Of a stretch of 25,864 nt of DNA, positions 16,832-24,450 are shown in pieces. The DNA comes from an uncultured Pseudomonadota bacterium (lineage in GTDB: Bacteria > Pseudomonadota > Gammaproteobacteria > Burkholderiales > Burkholderiaceae): contig CAMLIZ010000057.1 in the NCBI GenBank assembly GCA_946480245.1, positions 1 through 25,864 on the forward strand, in the 5' to 3' direction. The position numbers were made by a program, and so were the translations under genes. The notes below the pieces were generated by a model. The model saw only the letters and a list, made by a program, of their open reading frames with translations. It searched no databases and was not told the origin of the DNA. The stretch's first letter is position 1; each line of letters starts with the position of its first letter.

Positions 16832-17482
16832 ATGCCCCAGCCTCGCAGCGCGATCGTGGCAGGCGCGACCGGCCTGGTCGGCCGCGCATTGCTGCAGGGC
16901 CTGCTCGCCGATCCTGCGGTGGGCGACGTGCATGCGCTGGTGCGGCGCGGCCTGGCGCAGCAGCATCCCAAGCTGCGGGCCCACGTGGTCGACTTCGCCG
17001 CGCTGCCGCCCCTGCCGCCGGTGGACGAGGTGTACCTGGCGTTGGGCACCACGATCGCGGTGGCGGGCAGCCAGGCGGCGTTTCGCGCGGTTGACTTCAG
17101 CGCCAACCTGGCCGTGGCGCAGGCCGCGGTGGCAGCCGGTGCGCGCCGCATCGGGCTGGTCAGTGCGATGGGCGCCGATGCGCACTCGCGCGTGTTCTAC
17201 AACCGCACCAAGGGCGAGCTGGAAGACGCACTGAAGCAGCTGGCCGTGCAGGCGCTGGTGATCGCGCGGCCATCGCTGCTGGTGGGTGATCGGCGCGCGC
17301 TCGGGCAACCCGAGCGGCGGCTGGAGCAGTGGGGCAGCGCGTTCGGCCGCTGGGCCCAGCCGCTGATCCCGAAGAACCTGCGCCCGGTGGCCGCGGAGCA
17401 CGTGGCACAGGCGTTGTTGACGCGGGTGCCGGTGCTGGCCGGCGTGCACGTGGTGCTGTCCGGCGCCATGCAGCCGGGCTGA
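16832..17482 (+). CDS. Atypical SDR / NAD(P)H-binding protein (HTATIP2-like)
   Basis: This 216-residue protein carries the N-terminal Rossmann dinucleotide motif GATGLVG (residues 11-17) followed by RALLQGLLADP. DEVYLALGTT sits at the typical strand-4 position. SAMGADAHS and Y123-NRT-K127 provide the YxxxK pair of SDR enzymes. The pattern is that of the atypical-SDR HTATIP2/TIP30-like group (annotated as NAD(P)H-binding proteins or nucleoside-diphosphate-sugar epimerases). The substrate is unknown. It is cytoplasmic. No good Shine-Dalgarno is visible before ATG 16832. It sits 16 bp before tag, probably in one transcript. Confidence 0.82.
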   Translation: MPQPRSAIVAGATGLVGRALLQGLLADPAVGDVHALVRRGLAQQHPKLRAHVVDFAALPPLPPVDEVYLALGTTIAVAGSQAAFRAVDFSANLAVAQAAVAAGARRIGLVSAMGADAHSRVFYNRTKGELEDALKQLAVQALVIARPSLLVGDRRALGQPERRLEQWGSAFGRWAQPLIPKNLRPVAAEHVAQALLTRVPVLAGVHVVLSGAMQPG

Positions 17483-17498
17483 CGGGGCAAGGCAAGGC

Positions 17499-18113
17499 GT
17501 GGCGAACGACACCTTCGTCGGCCCCGACGGCCACGCGCGCTGCCACTGGTGCGCCTCGTGGTCCGAGTACATCGCCTATCACGATCGCGAATGGGGCTTT
17601 CCGGTCGACGACGACAGGCGCCTGTTCGAGAAGCTGTGCCTCGAGGGTTTTCAGTCGGGCCTGAGCTGGCGCACGATCCTCGCCAAGCGCGAGAACTTTC
17701 GCGCCGCGTTCGATGGCTTCGACGTCGAGCGCATCGCCCGCTACGGCGGGCGCGACGTCGATCGCCTGCTGGCCGACGCCGGCATCGTGCGCCATCGCGG
17801 CAAGATCGAGGCGGTGATCAACAACGCGCAGCGTGCGCAGGCGCTGGTGCAGCGCGAGGGCTCGCTGGCGGCGTTCTTCTGGCAGTTCGAGGCGCCCGAT
17901 GCGCAACGCGGTGGGCCGCAAGGCGTGTCGCAGTCGGCGCAGTCGGTGGCGTTGTCCAAGGCGCTCAAGCAGCAGGGCTGGCAGTTCGTCGGCCCGACCA
18001 CCGTGTATGCGTTCATGCAGGCGATGGGCATGGTGAACGACCATGCGCAGGGTTGCTTTGCGCGGGCGCAGGTGGACGCGGCGCGCCATGCCTTCCGGCG
18101 GCCGGGCCGATAA
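17499..18113 (+). CDS. tag: DNA-3-methyladenine glycosylase I
   Basis: Tag removes 3-methyladenine from alkylated DNA as the first step of base excision repair. The 204-residue protein begins at GTG 17499. The spacing of key residues matches E. coli Tag exactly: zinc ligands Cys15, His28, His182 and Cys186 (E. coli C4, H17, H175, C179), and Glu49 in CLEGFQSGLSW (E. coli E38) in the base-binding pocket. YHDREWGFPVDDD and GPTTVYAFMQAMGMVNDH are family signatures. An 11-residue extension lies before the family's usual start; no closer start codon gives the zinc Cys in place, so GTG 17499 is kept. It is 9 bp upstream of the regulator gene. Confidence 0.95.
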   Translation: MANDTFVGPDGHARCHWCASWSEYIAYHDREWGFPVDDDRRLFEKLCLEGFQSGLSWRTILAKRENFRAAFDGFDVERIARYGGRDVDRLLADAGIVRHRGKIEAVINNAQRAQALVQREGSLAAFFWQFEAPDAQRGGPQGVSQSAQSVALSKALKQQGWQFVGPTTVYAFMQAMGMVNDHAQGCFARAQVDAARHAFRRPGR

Positions 18114-18122
18114 GCCTGCGCG

Positions 18123-19343
18123 ATGGACTCGCTGATCGCGGCCGCCGCGCGCGCCCTCGCCGCGGGTGACGCGCTCGGCGCGCTCAAGCGCGTCGCCTTG
18201 CGTGAAGATCCGGCCGCGCTGGCCCTGCGCGGCATCGCCATGGCGCAGCTCGGCGAACTGCCGCGCGCGCGCGAGCTGTTGCGCCTGGCCGCACGCGGTT
18301 TCGGTGCGCATGAGGCGTTGGCGCATGCGCGCTGCGTGGTGGCCGAGGCAGAGGTGGCGCTCGCGATGCGCGACTTCGGCGATCCACCGCGCGCGCTGGA
18401 GGCGGCAGCCGCCACGCTGGAGGCGCGCGCCGACAAGGCCAACGCGCTGCAGGCGCGGCTGATCGCGGCACGCCGGCTCCTGCTGCTCGGGCGTCGCGAC
18501 GAGGCGGGCGCCGCGTTGGCCCGGGTGGACGTACACGGGGGCCCGCCGCTGCTGGTGGCGGCGGCAGAACTGGCGACCGCCGAATGGGCACTGCGCTCAC
18601 TGCAGCCCGCGCTGGCAGACGCGGCACTCTTGCGCGCACGGACGGCGGCGCAGCGGGCCGCCGTGCCGGCGCTGCTGCAGGAGGTGGCCGAGGCGCGCGC
18701 CGCGCTCGATCGCCCGGCTGCGCGGCGCTGGTCGGCCGCTGGCGAGCAGCCGCTGCGCCTGGCCGAGGTGGCTGCGCTGCTGAACTCGGGCGCGCTGGTG
18801 GTCGACGCCTGTCGCCGCGGCGTGCAGGCCGGTGACCAGTGGCTGACGCTGGCGCGCCGGCCGGTGTTGTTTGCCCTGGCGCGGGCGCTGGCCGCCGCCT
18901 GGCCCGCCGACGTGCTGCGCGAGGCCTTGATCGCGCAGGCCTTTCGCACGCGCCACGCCGACGAAACGCACCGCGCACGCTTGCGGGTGGAGATCGGCCG
19001 CTTGCGCACGCTGGTCGCACCGCTGGCGCACGTGCAGGCCACCGCGCGTGGCTTCGTGCTGCGCGCGCATCACGAACGCGAGGTTGCGCTGCTGGTGCCA
19101 CCGATCGACGGCGACGCCGCCTCGCTGCTGGCCCTGCTGGGCGACGGCATGGCCTGGTCCACGTCGGGGCTCGCGTTGGCGCTGGGCGCCAGTCAGCGCA
19201 CCGTGCAGCGCGCGCTCGTCGAGCTGGAGGCGGCGGGGCGGGTGCGTGCGGTCGGGCGGGCGCGCGCGCGGCGCTGGCTGGCACCGCCGCTGGCCGGATT
19301 CACGACGGTCTTGTTACTCCCATCCGCACTGCCGCCTGGGTGA
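18123..19343 (+). CDS. TPR-like / winged-helix transcriptional regulator with a second C-terminal HTH
   Basis: This 406-residue protein is not a family I can name. Residues 1 to about 220 are almost entirely alanine/leucine-rich helices in TPR-like pairs (ALALRGIAMAQLGELPRARE and similar). Residues about 225-315 look like an OmpR/PhoB-type winged helix: WPADVLREALIAQAF, then HRARLRVEIGRLRTLV and ARGFVLRA as recognition helix and wing. Residues about 335-390 form another HTH (WSTSGLALALGASQRTVQRAL, ELEAAGRVRAVG). It is cytoplasmic. The beta-propeller gene begins 30 bp downstream and is a likely partner or target. Composition is extremely GC-rich, but the domains read clearly in this frame. Confidence 0.78.
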   Translation: MDSLIAAAARALAAGDALGALKRVALREDPAALALRGIAMAQLGELPRARELLRLAARGFGAHEALAHARCVVAEAEVALAMRDFGDPPRALEAAAATLEARADKANALQARLIAARRLLLLGRRDEAGAALARVDVHGGPPLLVAAAELATAEWALRSLQPALADAALLRARTAAQRAAVPALLQEVAEARAALDRPAARRWSAAGEQPLRLAEVAALLNSGALVVDACRRGVQAGDQWLTLARRPVLFALARALAAAWPADVLREALIAQAFRTRHADETHRARLRVEIGRLRTLVAPLAHVQATARGFVLRAHHEREVALLVPPIDGDAASLLALLGDGMAWSTSGLALALGASQRTVQRALVELEAAGRVRAVGRARARRWLAPPLAGFTTVLLLPSALPPG

Positions 19344-19373
19344 TAGTTGCGGCGCCGCGCAAAGGAACCAGGC

Positions 19374-20054
19374 ATGACCCTCGAACCACGTACCGCATCC
19401 ACCGAGCCAGCGGCTCGCGCCGCCGAGATCGTGCGCGAGTACGGCCCCTTTCCCGGCGCGGAGCGCGTCAACGGCGTTACGCACGACGGCCGCCACGTGT
19501 GGGCTGCTACCGGCGCCACCATCGTGGCCTTCGATCCGCACAGCGGCGAGGCGACGCGCACACTGGCTTGCGCCGGCGATGCCGGCACCGCCTTCGACGG
19601 CACCTACCTCTACCAGATCGCCGAGGCGCGCATCGACAAGATCGACCCGGCCAGCGGCAAGGTGCTGGCGTCGATCCCGGCGCCCGGGCACGGCAGCGAC
19701 TCGGGCCTGGCCTGGGCCGAAGGCAGCCTGTGGGTGGGGCAGTACCGCGATCGCAAGATCTGCCAGATCGATCCGCACACCGGCCAGGTGCCGCGCACGA
19801 TCGAATCCAACCGTTTCGTCACCGGCGTCACGTGGGTCGACGGCGAGCTGTGGCACGCCACCTGGGAAGGTGATGACAGCGAGCTGCGCCATATCGACCC
19901 GCACAGCGGTGCCGTGCTCGAGCGGCTGCAGATGCCGCCCGGCGTGGGTGTGAGCGGGCTGGAGTCGGACGGTGCCGGGCTGTTCTATTGCGGTGGCGGC
20001 GCGAGCGCGAAGGTGCGCGCAGTGCGCCGGCCGGCACCTGTCAGTCGGGAATGA
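19374..20054 (+). CDS. Cytoplasmic beta-propeller protein (Vgb/YncE-like)
   Basis: This 226-residue protein is built of repeated blades, each ending in a strand pair with a DPxSG turn: AFDPHSGEATRTL, KIDPASGKVLASI, QIDPHTGQVPRTI and HIDPHSGAVLERL, spaced about 42-46 residues. Intervening segments (GLAWAEGSLWVGQYR, GVTWVDGELWHATWE) are the inner strands. The fold resembles virginiamycin B lyase, NHL or glutaminyl-cyclase propellers, but I see no catalytic signature, so the role is open. There is no signal peptide. AAAGGA at 19361-19366 lies 7 nt before ATG 19374 and decides this start over 19347. Its last 14 bp overlap the convergent SRPBCC gene. Confidence 0.8.
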   Translation: MTLEPRTASTEPAARAAEIVREYGPFPGAERVNGVTHDGRHVWAATGATIVAFDPHSGEATRTLACAGDAGTAFDGTYLYQIAEARIDKIDPASGKVLASIPAPGHGSDSGLAWAEGSLWVGQYRDRKICQIDPHTGQVPRTIESNRFVTGVTWVDGELWHATWEGDDSELRHIDPHSGAVLERLQMPPGVGVSGLESDGAGLFYCGGGASAKVRAVRRPAPVSRE

Positions 20055-20487
20055 CCGGCTCGACCAGCGTCATCAGCTGCGCCAGCGACTCCTGCCACCC
20101 GAGGTAGCACATCTCCACCGGAATCATCTCCGGCAGGCCGGCCTGCGTGATGCTCACATCGGTGCCGCACGCCACCGCGCGCAGCACGATCGTGGTCTCC
20201 ATCTCGCCCGGCAGGTTGGGGTCGTCGAACTTGTCGGAGTAGCGGATGAGCTCGTTCGGCACCAGCTCGCGGTACTCGCCGCCAAAGGTGTGGCCGTTGC
20301 CGCTGGAGAAGTTGGTGAAGGTCATCCGGAAGGTGCCGCCGACGCGCGCGTCCATCTGGTGAACCTTGCAGGTGAACCCGTAGGGCGGCAGCCACTTGGC
20401 CATGGCGTCGGCATCGAGGAAGGCGCGGTAGACGCGCTCGGGTGCGGCGCGAAGCACGCGGTGAAGTCGCACGGTGTTGGTGGCCAT
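20041..20487 (-). CDS. SRPBCC family (AHSA1-type START-like) protein
   Basis: This 148-residue protein has the helix-grip fold signature of the Aha1/SRPBCC family: RVLRAAPERVYRAFLDADAMAKWLPP near the N-terminus, GGTFRMTFTNFS and FGGEYRELVPNELIRYSDKF in the beta-sheet, and GWQESLAQLMTLVEP in the C-terminal helix. Such proteins bind hydrophobic ligands in a cavity; this one's ligand and role are unknown. It is cytoplasmic. It converges on the beta-propeller gene with a 14-bp 3' overlap, so the two cannot share a terminator between them. A 77-bp gap separates it from the upstream antiporter gene, and no promoter stands out in it. Confidence 0.88.
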   Translation of the reverse strand: MATNTVRLHRVLRAAPERVYRAFLDADAMAKWLPPYGFTCKVHQMDARVGGTFRMTFTNFSSGNGHTFGGEYRELVPNELIRYSDKFDDPNLPGEMETTIVLRAVACGTDVSITQAGLPEMIPVEMCYLGWQESLAQLMTLVEPVIPD

Positions 20488-20564
20488 GATGATCCTGGGG
20501 TGAAGCAGAGGAAGTCCCTCCGACTCTACGACGATCGACCGCCGCCTACATCGACAGCCGTGCT

Positions 20565-22127
20565 TCAGGCGCCCGTGGGCCGAACCGTGGACAGCCTGGA
20601 GGTGGCCTCCGCATACAGCTCCGCGTGATCGAGTTCATGCTCGACCAGGTGAAAGGCGTCGTCGCCGATGCGGCCCGACTGGCGCAGCCCCGCCAGCGCT
20701 TCGCGTGCCGAACCCACCGTCTGGCGGCGCAGCTCGCTGACGCGCTCGCCAGGTGTGGCGCCGTCGGCCGTGCCGGGCGCGGGCTCGCGCCACAGCTGCA
20801 GGTATTCCTCGCGCAGCGCCAGTGCAGCCGGCGACTCGTCGCCTTTCAGCCGGTGCAGCGCGGCCTTCAATGCAGCGCGGCGCGCGAGTGCGGCCTCGTC
20901 GTCCACGGTGCGGTCGCCGCGCAGCTTGAGCGCGGTGATGAGCGGGCCGAGCGTGAGGCCTTGCAGGATCAGCGTGCCCAGCACCACCGCGAACGCGGTC
21001 ACCAGCACCAGCTCGCGCCCCGGGAAGGGATGCTCGCCGTCGGGCAGTGCCAGCGCGGCGGCGAGGGTCACGATGCCGCGCATGCCGCACCACGCGACCA
21101 CCATCGCACCCTTGACGGACGGCGCGTGCCGATCGTCGCCGCCGCGCCAGCGCGCCACGGCGGTGTACAGCCCCACCCACGCCATGCGGGTGACGATCAC
21201 CACCGCCAGCGTGGCCAGCGCCACCATCGAGTAGGTGCGCCACTCGGCCGCGCTCAGGCGCTCCAGGATCGGCCCGAGCTGCAGCCCGATCAGCACGAAG
21301 GCCAGCGCGTTCAGCACGAACACTACCGTTTCCCACACCGCATACGACGGGATGCGCAGGCGTGCCGGCGTGAAGGCGGGGCTCTTGCGCGCGATGGTCA
21401 TCGCGTAGGCCACCACGGTGAGGATGCCCGACAGGTGCGCGTGCTCGGCGAGCAGCCACACGCCGAAGGTGGTGGCGAACTGCATCACGATCGACGACGG
21501 TGCGTCGTCCATGCGCCGCAGCAGCCACAGTGCCCCGCGCGCCAGTGCGATGCCTACCACCAGGCTGCCGGCCACGCTGAGCAGCAGCATCGGCGCGGCG
21601 TGGCCCACCGACACCGTCTCGCCCATCGCCACCGCCACCGCGATGCGGTAGGTGAGCAGTGCGCTGGCATCGTTGAGCAGGCTCTCGCCCTGCAGGATCT
21701 GCACGTCGCGGTAGGGCGGGCGCGCCTGCTTGAGCACCGTGGTGGCGGCAGCGGCATCGGGCGGTGCCACGATGGCGCCGAGCGCCACTGCGGCCGCCCA
21801 CGGCAGGCCGGCGATCCAGTGCACCGTGGCGGCCACGGCCAGCACCGTGACCGCCACCGCGGCCAGCACCAGGCCGGTGATCGGCTTCCACTGCTGCAGC
21901 AGCTCGCGCGGCGCGGTGTCGAACGCGGCGTCGAGCAGCACCGGTGCCACGAACAAGGCGAGTGCGAGCGCTGGGTCGAGCGCGAGACGCGGTGTGCCGG
22001 GCACGAACACCAGCGCGGCGCCCAGCAGCGCCAGCAAGGCCGGATACGGAAGATGCCAGCGTCGCGCCAGCCCGGTCAGCGCCACGGCGAGCACCAGCAG
22101 CGCGAGCGTCCACTGAAAGACCTGCAT
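20565..22127 (-). CDS. CPA1-family Na+/H+ (cation/proton) antiporter
   Basis: This 520-residue inner-membrane protein has about 12 hydrophobic segments up to residue ~405. The CPA1 core motifs are APPDAAA (121-127) and GESLLNDASALL (147-158), where the Asp of LLND is the ion-binding residue of NhaP/NHE-type exchangers. GMRGIVTLAAALALP is the conserved late helix. The C-terminal ~115 residues are soluble, charged and helical (DDEAALARRAALKAAL, LREEYLQLW, LVEHELDHAELY), a typical cytosolic regulatory tail. It exports Na+ or K+ in exchange for protons for pH and salt homeostasis; ion choice cannot be read from sequence. The start codon is ATG 22127, 20 bp downstream of the FAH gene's stop on the same strand. 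Confidence 0.93.
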   Translation of the reverse strand: MQVFQWTLALLVLAVALTGLARRWHLPYPALLALLGAALVFVPGTPRLALDPALALALFVAPVLLDAAFDTAPRELLQQWKPITGLVLAAVAVTVLAVAATVHWIAGLPWAAAVALGAIVAPPDAAAATTVLKQARPPYRDVQILQGESLLNDASALLTYRIAVAVAMGETVSVGHAAPMLLLSVAGSLVVGIALARGALWLLRRMDDAPSSIVMQFATTFGVWLLAEHAHLSGILTVVAYAMTIARKSPAFTPARLRIPSYAVWETVVFVLNALAFVLIGLQLGPILERLSAAEWRTYSMVALATLAVVIVTRMAWVGLYTAVARWRGGDDRHAPSVKGAMVVAWCGMRGIVTLAAALALPDGEHPFPGRELVLVTAFAVVLGTLILQGLTLGPLITALKLRGDRTVDDEAALARRAALKAALHRLKGDESPAALALREEYLQLWREPAPGTADGATPGERVSELRRQTVGSAREALAGLRQSGRIGDDAFHLVEHELDHAELYAEATSRLSTVRPTGA

Positions 22128-22147
22128 CGGGCGATCTTAGGGCCCGG

Positions 22148-22996
22148 CTACAGCTTGAACGCCACCACCTCCTGCCGCTGCTCGCCGAGGCCCTCGATGC
22201 CCAGCGTCATCACGTCGCCCTTCTTCAGGAACAGCGGCGGCTTCATGCCCATGCCCACGCCGGGCGGCGTGCCGGTGGTGATGATGTCGCCCGGCATCAG
22301 GGTCGTGAACTGGCTCAGGTAGCTCACCAGCTTGGCCACGCCGAACACCATCGTGCGCGTGCTGCCGCTCTGGCGGCGCTGGCCGTTCAGGTCCAGCCAC
22401 AGCGCCAGCTTCTGCGGTGCGGGCACCTCGTCACGCGTGACCAGCCAGGGGCCGACGGGGCCGAAGGTGTCGCAGCCCTTGCCCTTGTCCCAGGTGCCGC
22501 CGCGCTCGAGCTGGTATTCGCGCTCGCTGACGTCGTTGACCACGCAATAGCCGGCCACGAAGTCGAGTGCGCGCGTTTGCGGCACGTGGCGCGCGCGCGT
22601 GCCGATCACCACGCCCAGCTCCACCTCCCAGTCGGTCTTGACCGAACCCTTGGGCAGCATCACCGGATCGTCGGGGCCCTGGATGCAGGTGGTGGCCTTC
22701 ATGAACACGACCGGCTCCTTCGGCACCGGCATGCCGGATTCGGCCGCATGGTCGGCGTAGTTCAGCCCGATCGCGATGAACTTGCCGACGCCGGCCACCG
22801 GGCAGCCGTAGCGCGGCGTGCCGCGCACCAGCGGCAGCGTGGCGGGCTTGAGCCGGCGCAGCTTGGCCAGGGCGGCGTCGCCGAGTTGGGACGGGCCGAT
22901 GTCGGGCACCACGGCGCTCAGGTCGCGCAGCCGACCGTCAGCGTCGACGAGGCCGGGCTTTTCCTTGCCGGGGTTGCCGTAGCGAACGAGCTTCAT
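22148..22996 (-). CDS. Fumarylacetoacetate hydrolase (FAH) family protein
   Basis: This 282-residue FAH-superfamily enzyme acts on a 2,4-dioxo-acid or 2-keto-enol substrate, by hydrolysis, hydration or decarboxylation. The metal ligands are visible: Glu124 and Glu126 in DWEVELGVVIG, and Asp155 in GYCVVNDVSER. IGLNYADHAAESG (76-88) and FMKATTCIQGPDDPV (98-112) are the conserved active-site blocks, and TTGTPPGVGMGMKPP is the late signature. Ureidoglycolate-lyase-like, fumarylpyruvate hydrolase-like and 2-keto-3-deoxy-fuconate-type labels are all possible. The start MKLVRYG at 22996 matches the family; the longer open frame upstream is antisense-type noise through the MFS gene. It follows the MFS stop by 14 bp, so the transporter may import its pathway substrate. 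Confidence 0.93.
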   Translation of the reverse strand: MKLVRYGNPGKEKPGLVDADGRLRDLSAVVPDIGPSQLGDAALAKLRRLKPATLPLVRGTPRYGCPVAGVGKFIAIGLNYADHAAESGMPVPKEPVVFMKATTCIQGPDDPVMLPKGSVKTDWEVELGVVIGTRARHVPQTRALDFVAGYCVVNDVSEREYQLERGGTWDKGKGCDTFGPVGPWLVTRDEVPAPQKLALWLDLNGQRRQSGSTRTMVFGVAKLVSYLSQFTTLMPGDIITTGTPPGVGMGMKPPLFLKKGDVMTLGIEGLGEQRQEVVAFKL

Positions 22997-23010
22997 CGGA
23001 TCGACACAGC

Positions 23011-24351
23011 TCAGTCGCGCACCGCGGCCATCGCCCGGTTCACGCGCAAGGCCAGCAGCGTGCAGGCGGCACCGGACAGCAAATACACGGTGACCGCCAC
23101 CAGCCCGAAGTGCGCCGACAGCCCGAGCGCCACTAGGGGCGCGAACGCCGCACCCACCAGCCATGCCAAGTCGGCGGTGAGCGCTGCGCCGGTGTAGCGA
23201 AAGCGCGGCAGGAAGTTGGAGGTCACGCTGCCGGCGGCCTGGCCATACGACAGGCCGAGCAACACGAAGCCGACCAGGATGAAGGTGTCCTGCCCCAGCG
23301 TGCCGCCGTCCAGCAGCGCGGGGGCGAACAGGCTGAACACACCGATCGCCACCGCCAGCGTGCCCAGCGTGCGACGGCGCCCGATGCGGTCGGCCAGCAG
23401 GCCCGACAGCGGCATGGCGGCCGCGGCCAGCACCGCCCCCACCAGCTCCACGCTGAGGAACTCGCCGATCGCCTGGTGCGAATACAGCCGCACCCACGAC
23501 AGCGGGAACACCGTGACGAGGTGGAACAGCGCGTAGCTGGCCAGCGCCGCGAACGCGCCGATGAACACGTTGTGCCCCTGGCTGGCCACGAGCTCGCGCA
23601 CGCTGCAGGGCTCCAGCTCATGCGCCTCCAGTTCGCGCTCGTATTCGTGCGTCACCACCAGCCGCAGGCGGGCGAACAGCGCCACCACGTTGATCGCGAA
23701 GGCGGCGAAGAACGGATAGCGCCAGCCCCAGCTGAGGAAGTCCGGCTCCGACAGATTGCCCCACAGGTAGGCGAACAGGCCGCAGGCCACCAGGAAGCCG
23801 AGCGGCGCGCCCAGCTGGCCCAGCATCGCGTACCAGCCGCGCCGGTTCTCCGGTGCGTTGAGTGCCAGCAGCGAGGGCAGGCCGTCCCAGGAGCCACCGA
23901 GCGCCAGGCCCTGGCCGACGCGGCACAGCGCGAGCAGGCCGATCGCCGCCAGTCCTGCGCTGCCGTAGGTGGGCAGCATCGCCATGCCGGCGGTCGACGA
24001 GCCGAGCAGGAACAGCGCCGCGGTGAGCTTGGTGCTGCGCCCGAAGCGACGCTGGATCTGCATGCCGGCGAGCGTGCCAAGCGGGCGCACGATGAACGCG
24101 AACGCGAACAGCACGAACGCCAGCAAGGTGCCCTCGAGCCGGCTCACGAACGGGAAGAACACCGCCGGGAACACCAGCGCGGACGCGATGCCGTACACGA
24201 AGAAGTCGAAGTACTCGGACGCGCGCCCGATCACCACGCCCACGGCAATGTCGCCGGGCGCCACGCTGGCGTCGGGCGGCTGGGCAATCGCGGGGTGGGG
24301 GCGGGCAGGCAGGGCGGGGTGGAGGGAGTGGATGCCGGAGCTGCTGGTCAT
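23011..24351 (-). CDS. MFS transporter, metabolite:H+ symporter (MHS) type
   Basis: This 446-residue protein has about 12 hydrophobic segments after a 35-residue proline-rich cytosolic N-terminus. MHS-type features are GRASEYFDFFVYGIASALVF at TM1, PLGTLAGMQIQRRFGR at the 2-3 loop, LALCRVGQGLALGGSWDG at TM4, and LADRIGRRRTLG at the 8-9 loop. The family imports organic acids or related solutes with protons. Its partner 14 bp downstream is an FAH-family hydrolase, suggesting an organic acid whose breakdown passes through a dioxo-acid. A perfect 17-bp palindrome lies 6 bp upstream of the ATG, covering the expected ribosome binding site and making strong regulation likely. Confidence 0.92.
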   Translation of the reverse strand: MTSSSGIHSLHPALPARPHPAIAQPPDASVAPGDIAVGVVIGRASEYFDFFVYGIASALVFPAVFFPFVSRLEGTLLAFVLFAFAFIVRPLGTLAGMQIQRRFGRSTKLTAALFLLGSSTAGMAMLPTYGSAGLAAIGLLALCRVGQGLALGGSWDGLPSLLALNAPENRRGWYAMLGQLGAPLGFLVACGLFAYLWGNLSEPDFLSWGWRYPFFAAFAINVVALFARLRLVVTHEYERELEAHELEPCSVRELVASQGHNVFIGAFAALASYALFHLVTVFPLSWVRLYSHQAIGEFLSVELVGAVLAAAAMPLSGLLADRIGRRRTLGTLAVAIGVFSLFAPALLDGGTLGQDTFILVGFVLLGLSYGQAAGSVTSNFLPRFRYTGAALTADLAWLVGAAFAPLVALGLSAHFGLVAVTVYLLSGAACTLLALRVNRAMAAVRD

Positions 24352-24357
24352 GGGGCC

Positions 24358-24374
24358 TTGGACAAAATGTCCAA
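24358..24374. promoter_or_regulatory. 17-bp perfect palindrome between the MFS gene and cyoA
   Basis: TTGGACAAAATGTCCAA has 7-bp arms around AAA. It starts 6 bp upstream of the MFS ATG (minus strand), overlapping where its ribosome binding site should be, and lies about 76 bp before the preferred cyoA start. The form is that of a dimeric repressor operator. No regulator gene is adjacent, so the binding protein is unknown. Confidence 0.65.
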
Positions 24375-24450
24375 TCGTTGATTCAGGTCAATGAAGATAC
24401 ATTGCGTCGCAACGCGCAACTATCGTTTTCCCGCGCGCTCGGTAACCCTG

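Noticed and set aside
22148..23497. A 449-codon minus-strand frame extending the FAH protein upstream into the MFS gene.
   Set aside because: The FAH family starts at MKLVRYG (22996); the extension is an alternative frame of the MFS gene with low-complexity Gly/Arg/Ala composition.
24391..24450. A 20-residue upstream extension of cyoA from ATG 24391.
   Set aside because: It would place extra polar residues before a complete lipoprotein signal; the start at 24451 gives the normal signal length. It is not excluded outright.
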